Source of the DNA: Pseudoxanthomonas sp. PXM02
GTDB taxonomy: Bacteria > Pseudomonadota > Gammaproteobacteria > Xanthomonadales > Xanthomonadaceae
Direction of reading: 5' to 3'
Length of the DNA: 64,000 nucleotides
NCBI RefSeq assembly: GCF_014851805.1
Contig: NZ_JACVAK010000002.1
Span: 806,001-870,000, forward strand
In this document: piece after piece, positions 57,076-64,000 of the stretch
Position numbering within the stretch: position 1 is the stretch's first letter
How the letters are laid out: every line of letters begins with the position of its first letter
Position numbers and translations under genes: made by a program
The notes under the pieces: model-generated
The model's database searches: none
Seen by the model: the letters and a program-made list of their open reading frames with translations, nothing else
What the model was told of the DNA's origin: nothing

Positions 57076-58446
57076 ATGTTCGAATCCCTGACCCAGCGAC
57101 TCTCCGGCACCATCGAACGCCTGCGCGGCCGTGGCCGCCTGAGCGAGGAGAACATCCGCGAGGCCACCCGCGAAGTGCGCATCGCCCTGCTGGAAGCCGA
57201 CGTGGCCCTGCCGGTGGTGCAGGCGCTGATCGAACGCATCAAGGTGCGTGCGGTCGGCCAGGAAGTGCTGAAGTCGCTGACGCCCGGCCAGGCGCTGATC
57301 AAGGTGGTCCGCGACGAGCTGACCGCGGTGATGGGCTCGCAGGCCAGCGACCTCAACCTCAACGTGCCCGCGCCCGCCGTCATCCTGATGGCCGGCCTGC
57401 AGGGCGCCGGCAAGACCACCACGGTCGGCAAGCTGGCCAAGCACCTGCGCGAGAAGCGCAAGAAGAAGGTCATGGTGGTCAGCGCCGACGTGTACCGTCC
57501 GGCCGCCATCGAGCAGTTGAAGACGCTGGCGCAGCAGGTCGACGTGCTGTTCTTCCCGTCCGATGCCGGGCAGAAGCCCGAAGCCATCGTCCGCGCCGCC
57601 ATCGACGACGCGAAGAAGTCCTTCGTCGACGTGCTGCTGGTCGACACCGCCGGCCGCCTGGCGATCGACGAGGCCATGATGGCCGAGATCAAGGCGCTGC
57701 ACGCGGCGGTCAAGCCGGTCGAGACGCTGTTCGTCGTCGACGCGATGACCGGCCAGGACGCGGCCAACACCGCCAAGGCCTTCAGCGAAGCGCTGCCGCT
57801 GACCGGCGTGGTGCTGACCAAGACCGACGGTGACGCACGCGGTGGCGCCGCACTGTCCGTGCGCTACATCACCGGCAAGCCGATCAAGTTCATCGGCGTG
57901 GGCGAGAAGCCCGACGGCCTGGACGTGTTCCATCCGGAGCGCGTGGCCAACCGCATCCTCGACATGGGCGACGTGCTGTCGCTGGTCGAGCAGGTCGAGC
58001 AGAACGTCGACCGCGAGAAGGCCGAGAAGCTGGCCGCGAAGGTCATCAAGGGCAAGAAGTTCGACCTCAACGACATGCGCGACCAGCTGGAGCAGATGCA
58101 GAACATGGGCGGCATCGGCGGCCTGATGGACAAGCTGCCGGGCATGGGCCAGATCCCCGAGCACGTGAAGCAGCAGGTGCAACAGGGCAAGGAAGTGCCG
58201 CGCATGATCGCCATCATCAATTCGATGACGAAGAAGGAGCGTCGCAATCCGGCGCTACTCAACGGCTCGCGCCGCGCGCGCATCGCCAAGGGCGCCGGGC
58301 TGACGCCGGCCGACGTCAACAAGCTGATGAAGCAGTATCAGCAGATGGAAAAGATGATGGGCAAGCTGGCCGGCGGCGGCATGAAGGGCCTGATGCGCAA
58401 CATGAAGGGCATGATGGGCGGCCGCGGCGGGATGCCGTTCCGCTGA
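57076..58446 (+). CDS. ffh: Signal recognition particle protein Ffh
   Basis: A 456-residue GTPase that binds 4.5S RNA and the signal peptide of nascent membrane proteins. The NG domain has P-loop GLQGAGKTT (about 107-115), DTAGR (about 190) and TKTDGD (about 247). A Met-rich M domain follows (about 300-456, ending MRNMKGMMGGRGGMPF). Length and layout are typical. Confidence 0.98.
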   Translation: MFESLTQRLSGTIERLRGRGRLSEENIREATREVRIALLEADVALPVVQALIERIKVRAVGQEVLKSLTPGQALIKVVRDELTAVMGSQASDLNLNVPAPAVILMAGLQGAGKTTTVGKLAKHLREKRKKKVMVVSADVYRPAAIEQLKTLAQQVDVLFFPSDAGQKPEAIVRAAIDDAKKSFVDVLLVDTAGRLAIDEAMMAEIKALHAAVKPVETLFVVDAMTGQDAANTAKAFSEALPLTGVVLTKTDGDARGGAALSVRYITGKPIKFIGVGEKPDGLDVFHPERVANRILDMGDVLSLVEQVEQNVDREKAEKLAAKVIKGKKFDLNDMRDQLEQMQNMGGIGGLMDKLPGMGQIPEHVKQQVQQGKEVPRMIAIINSMTKKERRNPALLNGSRRARIAKGAGLTPADVNKLMKQYQQMEKMMGKLAGGGMKGLMRNMKGMMGGRGGMPFR

Positions 58447-58463
58447 GTCGCGGCGCTCTTTCC

Positions 58464-58524
58464 TGTGGGAGCGACGTCAGTCGCGATCTTGTCTCCGTTC
58501 ATCGCGACTGACGTCGCTCCCACA
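58464..58524. repeat. Dispersed inverted repeat, copy 3
   Basis: Perfect 23-nt arms (58464-58486 and 58502-58524; core GTGGGAGCGACGTCAGTCGC) around a 15-bp centre. A close relative of copies at 14347 and 55526. It sits after ffh and before the aminotransferase gene. Confidence 0.9.
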
Positions 58525-58551
58525 TTCGACTGAAGCGTAGATCCGGCCCGC

Positions 58552-59352
58552 ATGACATCCGCCTTCCTCAACGGCAAACCCGCTACCGCCGACGACCTGC
58601 GCGCACTGGCACTGGCCAACTACGGTCACTTCACCTCGATGCAGGTGCGCGACGGCGCCGTGCAGGGGCGCACGTTGCACGTGCAGCGCCTGCAAGAGGC
58701 GACGCTCGCGTTGTTCGGTGCCACGCTGGATGGCGAAGATGCGTTGAAGTTGGCCGCAAGCGCGATGCGCGAGGCAGGCCTGCGCGATGCCTCGGTGCGG
58801 ATCACCGTGTTCTCCACCCGGTTCGACTACCGCGATCCCGCACGCAGCGTTGTACCCGACGTGCTGGTGTCGCTGTCGCCCGCGTCGTCGCCGGACAAGC
58901 CGGCGCTGCGGGTGAAGTCGTATCCGTTCGTGCGCCCGCTGCCGCAGTACAAGCACGTGGGCACGTTTCCGCTGTTCCACTATCGCCGGCAGGCACTGGC
59001 CGACGGCTACGACGACGCGTTGTTCGTCGATCCGGCGGGGCAGGTGGTCGAGGGTTCGATCTGGAACCTGGGCCTGTGGGATGGCCAGTCCGTCGTCTGG
59101 CCCGAGGGGCCGGCCCTGCGGGGTACGGCGGAGCGGCTGCTTCAGGCCGCGCTGGACGAGGCGGGCATCCCCCATCGGTCCGCCCCGGTCAATCTGGCCG
59201 ACGTGGCGGGCTTCCGCGCCGGATTTGCCTGCAATGCCAGTGGCTTGCAGCCGGTGGTGGCCGTGGACGCTGTCGCATGGGGAACTGATACCGCCCTGAT
59301 GACCCGGCTTAAAGCGGCGCTGGACGCCGTGGCGTGGGAGCCGCTGGCCTGA
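58552..59352 (+). CDS. Class IV PLP aminotransferase (aminodeoxychorismate lyase-like)
   Basis: A 266-residue enzyme of the class IV fold that includes PabC, branched-chain and D-amino-acid aminotransferases. The PLP lysine lies in QYKHVGTFP (about 132) and the class IV signature is seen in DDALFVDPAGQVVEGSIWNL (about 159-178). Residue choice fits aminodeoxychorismate lyase-like members better than branched-chain ones, but substrate specificity is not settled. Located between ffh and rpsP. Confidence 0.8.
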   Translation: MTSAFLNGKPATADDLRALALANYGHFTSMQVRDGAVQGRTLHVQRLQEATLALFGATLDGEDALKLAASAMREAGLRDASVRITVFSTRFDYRDPARSVVPDVLVSLSPASSPDKPALRVKSYPFVRPLPQYKHVGTFPLFHYRRQALADGYDDALFVDPAGQVVEGSIWNLGLWDGQSVVWPEGPALRGTAERLLQAALDEAGIPHRSAPVNLADVAGFRAGFACNASGLQPVVAVDAVAWGTDTALMTRLKAALDAVAWEPLA

Positions 59353-59380
59353 GCCCGTGCGGTATCGGAGCCGGGGTGGG

Positions 59381-59409
59381 TTTTCCTGAGCGATTCAATG
59401 GCTTAGAAT
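59381..59409 (+). promoter_or_regulatory. Promoter of the rpsP operon
   Basis: TAGAAT (59404-59409) with a weak TTTTCC -35 17 bp upstream, about 50 bp before rpsP. Confidence 0.55.
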
Positions 59410-59458
59410 AGCCGGCTTACCTCGCCATTCTGGCGACTGGGCAACACTGGAAAACACC

Positions 59459-59716
59459 ATGGTCAAGATCCGTCTCACCCGCGGCGGCGCGAAGAAGCGC
59501 CCCTTCTACCACATCATCGTCACCGACTCGCGCAGCGCGCGCGACGGTCGCAACATCGAGCGCGTGGGTTACTACAACCCGGTCGCCGCCGGTAACGAAA
59601 AGCGCGTCGAACTCGACGTGGCCCGCGTCGACCATTGGGTCGGCAACGGCGCCCAGCTGACCGAAAAGGTCCGCAACCTGTACAAGGAAGTCGCCAAGTC
59701 CGCTTCCGCGGCCTGA
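59459..59716 (+). CDS. rpsP: 30S ribosomal protein S16
   Basis: An 85-residue small-subunit protein. [20 protein letters not shown] is diagnostic. First gene of the conserved rpsP-rimM-trmD-rplS operon. Confidence 0.99.
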   Translation: MVKIRLTRGGAKKRPFYHIIVTDSRSARDGRNIERVGYYNPVAAGNEKRVELDVARVDHWVGNGAQLTEKVRNLYKEVAKSASAA

Positions 59717-59749
59717 GTGACCAGGCCGCGCACATCGCGCGGCCTTCTG
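59708..59749 (+). promoter_or_regulatory. Mutually exclusive hairpins between rpsP and rimM
   Basis: GCGGCCTG (59708-59715) can pair with CAGGCCGC (59722-59729). Alternatively, GGCCGCGC (59724-59731) can pair with GCGCGGCC (59737-59744), followed by TTCTGTT. The two stems share 59724-59729 and cannot form together, and the first overlaps the rpsP stop. This resembles an attenuator that could lower rimM-trmD expression relative to the ribosomal proteins. Confidence 0.5.
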
Positions 59750-59754
59750 TTCGC

Positions 59755-60282
59755 ATGAACACCGAGCGCCCACCGACTCCGCAGAAAATGATTCTGCTGG
59801 GAAGGCTTCTGGGCGCTTTTGGTGTGCGCGGCCAGATCAAGATCGAATCCTGGACGGAGCCGCGCGAGGCCATCTTCCGCTACCAGCCGTGGATTCTTCG
59901 CGATGCCAGCGGCGCCGAGCGTGAGCTCAGCGGTGCGCGTGGCAAGGCCTCGGGCAAGCATCTGGTGGCGACCCTGCCGGGTGTTGAGGATCGCGACCAG
60001 GTGGAGGCGATGCACGGGCAGGAGATCCTCGTCCCGCGCTCCGCGCTGCCGCCGCCGAGTGCCGGCGAGTTCTACTGGGTCGATCTGGAAGGCCTGCGCG
60101 TCATCAATGCCGACGGCACCGATTTCGGCACCGTCTCGCACCTGTTTTCGACCGGCGCCAACGATGTGCTGGTGGCGCGCGGGGATCGCGAGCGGCTGAT
60201 TCCGTTCGTGGACCCCGATTACGTCCGATCCGTGGATTTCGAGGCCGGCGTGGTCACCGTGGACTGGGATCCCGAGTTCTAG
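59755..60282 (+). CDS. rimM: 16S rRNA processing protein RimM
   Basis: A 175-residue 30S-maturation factor. The N-terminal RimM domain ([20 protein letters not shown], about 13-32) is followed by a PRC barrel (about 95-175, [14 protein letters not shown] and ending TVDWDPEF). ATG 59755 gives the family N-terminus; the frame extends upstream with no support. Confidence 0.97.
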   Translation: MNTERPPTPQKMILLGRLLGAFGVRGQIKIESWTEPREAIFRYQPWILRDASGAERELSGARGKASGKHLVATLPGVEDRDQVEAMHGQEILVPRSALPPPSAGEFYWVDLEGLRVINADGTDFGTVSHLFSTGANDVLVARGDRERLIPFVDPDYVRSVDFEAGVVTVDWDPEF

Positions 60283-60345
60283 CCGTTTCGCAGGCGACCG
60301 CTCGCGCGGGTACCCTGCATCCTCACCGACTTGCAGCCGATCGCC

Positions 60346-61104
60346 ATGCGCATCGACGTCATGACCCTGTTCCCCGACTTCATCGCCCAGGCCGCCGCCG
60401 TGGGCGTGGTAGGGCGTGCGCAGGAGCGGGGCCTGTTGTCGCTGCACGGCTGGAATCCTCGCGACTACGCCAGCGGCGGCTACCGGCGCGTCGACGACCG
60501 TCCCTTCGGCGGCGGGCCCGGCATGGTGATGATGATCGAGCCCCTGCAGGCCTGTCTGGCGGCCGCACGCGCTGCGGATCCGGCCCCGGCGCCGGTGATC
60601 TACATGAGCCCCCAGGGCGCGCCGCTGACCCAGAAGAGGGCGCGCGAACTGGCGGCGCTGCCACGGATGATCCTGCTGTGCGGCCGCTATGAAGGCGTGG
60701 ACGAGCGCTTCCTCGACGCCGAAGTCGACGAGGAAATCTCCATCGGCGACTACGTGCTGTCCGGTGGCGAATTGGCTGCCGCGGTGCTGATCGACGCGGT
60801 CGGCCGCTTGCAGGACGGTGCGCTGAATGATGCCGATTCGGCCGTCCAGGACAGTTTCGAAGGCGATGGGCTGCTGGATTGCCCCCATTTCACCCATCCG
60901 TCCAGCCATCCGCTGGGCGAGGTGCCGGCGGTGCTGCGGTCTGGCGACCATGCCGCCATCGCCCGCTGGCGCCGGCAGCAGTCGCTGGGCCGGACCTGGT
61001 TACGACGGCCGGACCTGCTGGACGAGACAGCCCTGTCCAAGGCGGACAAAGCCCTGCTGGCGGCCTTCCGGGCGAGTCTCACGGGCGGGGAAGGGGCAGG
61101 GTAG
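60346..61104 (+). CDS. trmD: tRNA (guanine-37-N1)-methyltransferase TrmD
   Basis: A 252-residue SPOUT methyltransferase that makes m1G37 to prevent frameshifting. [12 protein letters not shown] opens the protein. The knot region has [11 protein letters not shown] (about 60) and [13 protein letters not shown], then [13 protein letters not shown] (about 132-144). ATG 60346 is preferred to an in-frame TTG at 60331. Located after rimM in the usual order. Confidence 0.98.
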   Translation: MRIDVMTLFPDFIAQAAAVGVVGRAQERGLLSLHGWNPRDYASGGYRRVDDRPFGGGPGMVMMIEPLQACLAAARAADPAPAPVIYMSPQGAPLTQKRARELAALPRMILLCGRYEGVDERFLDAEVDEEISIGDYVLSGGELAAAVLIDAVGRLQDGALNDADSAVQDSFEGDGLLDCPHFTHPSSHPLGEVPAVLRSGDHAAIARWRRQQSLGRTWLRRPDLLDETALSKADKALLAAFRASLTGGEGAG

Positions 61105-61125
61105 CCAGCCCGGCCGGGAATCCGG

Positions 61126-61131
61126 TAGAAT
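61126..61131 (+). promoter_or_regulatory. -10 element upstream of rplS
   Basis: TAGAAT (61126-61131) in the 149-bp trmD-rplS gap, followed by GGGCG-GTTCT-CGCCC. It may allow extra rplS transcription. Confidence 0.5.
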
Positions 61132-61253
61132 GCGCGACCCTTGGGCGGTTCTCGCCCCCGGATCCCATAACAATATCGTGCAGCGCAATCCGGCGACTGC
61201 ATCAGTTTCAGCTGTCGCAAGACACGATCACGCATACAAGCATTGGTGCCAAC

Positions 61254-61655
61254 ATGAGCAAGCTCCTCCAGGAATTCGAAGCCTCCCAGATCACGCGCGA
61301 GCTGCCCGCGTTCGGCCCCGGTGACACCGTGGTCGTCAACGTGAAGGTCAAGGAAGGCAACCGCGAGCGCGTGCAGGCGTACGAAGGCGTCGTCATCGCC
61401 AAGAAGAACGCCGGCCTGAACTCGGCCTTCACCGTCCGCAAGATCTCGCACGGTTACGGCGTCGAGCGCGTCTTCCAGACCCACAGCGCCTCCATCGACT
61501 CGGTCGAAGTGAAGCGTCGCGGCAAGGTCCGCGCCGGCAAGCTTTACTACCTGCGTGACCTGGAAGGCAAGGCTGCCCGCATCAAGGAAGATCTGGCCGC
61601 GAACGCCGCCGCCAAGATCGCCCGCCAGGCTGCCGCCGCTGCTGCTGCCGAGTAA
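61254..61655 (+). CDS. rplS: 50S ribosomal protein L19
   Basis: A 133-residue protein at the 30S-50S interface. [20 protein letters not shown] and [20 protein letters not shown] are diagnostic; the end is an Ala-rich extension typical for Xanthomonadaceae. Last gene of the rpsP operon; a strong terminator follows. Confidence 0.99.
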   Translation: MSKLLQEFEASQITRELPAFGPGDTVVVNVKVKEGNRERVQAYEGVVIAKKNAGLNSAFTVRKISHGYGVERVFQTHSASIDSVEVKRRGKVRAGKLYYLRDLEGKAARIKEDLAANAAAKIARQAAAAAAAE

Positions 61656-61678
61656 TTCCGGCACAAGCACGTCGCACG

Positions 61679-61708
61679 AACGGCCACCTTCGGGTGGCCG
61701 TTTGCGTT
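61679..61708 (+). terminator. Terminator after rplS
   Basis: AACGGCCACC-TTCG-GGTGGCCGTT (61679-61702) followed by TGCGTTT. Confidence 0.9.
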
Positions 61709-61789
61709 TCCGGTGATGGCACAAGAAGGCACACTGCCTGCACCTCCCTCCGCGCCGTGGCGCGAAACTGAAGTTTTCCGTCAATCGCG

Positions 61790-62191
61790 ATGATCGAATC
61801 TCCGCTCTCCTCCGTCCGCCTGGACCTGTGGCTCTGGGCGGCGCGCTTTTTCAGGACCCGCAGCCTGGCCAAGCAGGCCATCGAGACCGGCAAGGTTGAT
61901 GCCGCGGGCCAGCGCGCGAAATCATCGCGCGCGGTGCGGGTGGGTGATGTCCTGACGATCACGCGCGGCGAAGACGTCTTCGAGATCGAGGTGCAGGCAC
62001 TCAGCGAGCAGCGGGGACCGGCGTCGGTTGCGCAGGCGCTGTACACGGAATCGGAGGCGTCCCGGCAGCGGCGCGAAGCTGCGCTGGCGGCCCGGCGGGC
62101 GGAACGTGCGGGTTATCAGGCACCACAGTCGCGTCCTGACAAGCGGGCGCGCCGGTTGATCCGCGCGCTGGGCGACATCGACGCGCTGTAA
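61790..62191 (+). CDS. hslR: Ribosome-associated heat-shock protein Hsp15 (S4 domain)
   Basis: A 133-residue protein. The S4 RNA-binding domain (about 8-70) has VRLDLWLWAARFFRTRSLAK, the HslR/Hsp15 signature, followed by a basic C-terminal helix (RRAERAGYQAPQSRPDKRAR). Hsp15 recycles 50S subunits carrying stalled nascent chains. Monocistronic. Confidence 0.92.
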   Translation: MIESPLSSVRLDLWLWAARFFRTRSLAKQAIETGKVDAAGQRAKSSRAVRVGDVLTITRGEDVFEIEVQALSEQRGPASVAQALYTESEASRQRREAALAARRAERAGYQAPQSRPDKRARRLIRALGDIDAL

Positions 62192-62204
62192 CGGCTGCGG
62201 AAAC

Positions 62205-62233
62205 AAAGAAGGGCGCCCTTGGCGCCCTTCTTC
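62205..62233. terminator. Bidirectional terminator between hslR and the DUF937 gene
   Basis: AAGAAGGGCGC (62205-62215), CCTTG loop and GCGCCCTTCTT (62221-62231), with T-rich sequence to the right (TCTTC). Confidence 0.8.
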
Positions 62234-62260
62234 TTCATCGCATCGATGTCCGCGGAAGGC

Positions 62261-62875
62261 TCAGCGTCCTCCACCGAACATGCCGCTGCCGATCTTGAGG
62301 ATGTCGCCCAGTCCCAGCTGGCCGTCGCCATCCTGGTCCAGCACGGCGCCGAGCAGACCTCCGCCCAATCCGCCCTGCTGCTGTACCTGACGCTGCTCCT
62401 GCCCCAGCACTTCGGCCAGGCCCAGTGGGTTGTTCTGTGCGCTGCGCTGGCCCATGCGCTGGGCCAGGAAAGCGAGCACGATCGGGGCGAGGATTTTGAG
62501 CAACTGGCCGGCGCGTTCGCCGCCCAGGCCGGTCGCCTGGCCAAGGCCCAGTTCTGCGCGATTCTGCTGTCCACCGAACACATGGCCGAGGATGCCGGCG
62601 CCATTGGCCTGCGGTGACGAGGCGCCACCGAGCACCGCGCCCAGCACGCTGCCGATATCAAGACCGTTGTGGTTGCGCTGCAGCGCACCGAACAGGGCTT
62701 CCGCTCCCTGCGGCTGCGACGCGTTGCGGCCCAGGGCACCCAGCAGCAGGGGAAGGGCGGCACCGACGGCACTGGAGGCCTGCATCTGCCCGATACCCAG
62801 CTGTTGCGACACCTGCTGCAGCGGCGCGCCCTGCAATTGGGCGAAGAGGTCTTCGGCGAGGGAAGCGTTGCTCAT
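62261..62875 (-). CDS. DUF937 (YidB-like) protein
   Basis: A 204-residue protein of the DUF937/YidB group. The N-terminal part is Gln/Ala-rich (LFAQLQGAPLQQVSQQLGIG). The core has repeated GxxxG patches (ASSAVGAALPLLLGALGRN and GLGQATGLGGERAGQLLKIL). The C-terminus carries an EF-hand-like DQDGDGQLGLGDIL (about 183-196). Function is unknown. Convergent with hslR; divergent from katG's 3' end side. Confidence 0.82.
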   Translation of the reverse strand: MSNASLAEDLFAQLQGAPLQQVSQQLGIGQMQASSAVGAALPLLLGALGRNASQPQGAEALFGALQRNHNGLDIGSVLGAVLGGASSPQANGAGILGHVFGGQQNRAELGLGQATGLGGERAGQLLKILAPIVLAFLAQRMGQRSAQNNPLGLAEVLGQEQRQVQQQGGLGGGLLGAVLDQDGDGQLGLGDILKIGSGMFGGGR

Positions 62876-62982
62876 GGTGCGTTCGTCCTCCTGGACGCGT
62901 TGGGAAGCGGCGCATCATGCTAGCGCCAATCTGAGCGCTCTCCGACTCACAATAACGTCCGCCCGACCGGCGGAAACAACGA

Positions 62983-63010
62983 CGCCGCATGCCCGAGGGG
63001 ACATGCGGCG
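62983..63010 (-). terminator. Terminator after katG
   Basis: On the minus strand CGCCGCATG (63010-63002) pairs with CATGCGGCG (62991-62983) around a 10-nt loop, followed by TCGTTGTTTCC. Confidence 0.7.
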
Positions 63011-63028
63011 CCGGAGTCGCACCCAACG

Positions 63029-64000
<972 letters not shown>

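Overview
The window is a chromosomal segment of a GC-rich gammaproteobacterium of the Xanthomonadaceae (Lysobacteraceae), most like Pseudoxanthomonas or a close relative of Xanthomonas/Stenotrophomonas. This rests on protein sequence and gene order: pstC-pstS-pstS-oprP; uvrA-rplU-rpmA-obgE-rpsT-murJ-ribF-ileS-lspA-ispH; radA-coq7-ffh-rpsP-rimM-trmD-rplS. I could not search a database, so the genus is an inference.

Layout. (1) 1-5.3 kb: a phosphate-starvation locus. The start of pstA, then pstC and two paralogous pstS genes, are read leftwards; an OprP-type porin is read rightwards. Upstream of each pstS and of the porin lie tandem 11-bp-spaced repeats resembling Pho boxes. (2) 5.4-31.6 kb: ordinary backbone. 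It holds an exported M28 peptidase, nth (with a duplicated 3' fragment beside it), crotonase-fold enzymes, a divergent FKBP-type protein, a DUF1289-Nudix fusion, a mercaptopyruvate sulfurtransferase, a PstS-like/OmpA fusion, a copper chaperone, a thioesterase, uvrA, the ribosomal and obgE block, rpsT, murJ, ribF-ileS-lspA, ispH, a large NHL/FG-GAP protein and a CDF transporter. (3) 31.6-34.1 kb: a repeat-rich strip with a cluster of short palindromes, six REP-like palindromes and two decayed RAYT transposase tails between small exported proteins. (4) 34.14-53.98 kb: a genomic island in the tRNA-Thr(CGT) gene, bounded by an 86-bp direct repeat. (5) 53.95-64 kb: intact tRNA-Thr, radA, coq7, a CcsA-like gene, ffh, an aminotransferase, rpsP-rimM-trmD-rplS, hslR, a DUF937 gene and the 3' part of katG.

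The island is visibly more AT-rich than its flanks and carries almost only accessory genes: an internal tyrosine recombinase, an H-NS-like silencer, an OLD-type ATPase/TOPRIM nuclease preceded by a protein with exact 20-residue YDY repeats, two HNH proteins, two two-gene membrane-protein units, a set of three exported paralogues, several regulators and a heavily hairpinned intergenic region. No conjugation, phage structural or replication genes were recognised, so it looks like an integrative cargo or defence-type island rather than an intact phage or ICE. The island unknowns are the best candidates for something undescribed; all functional statements about them are inference.
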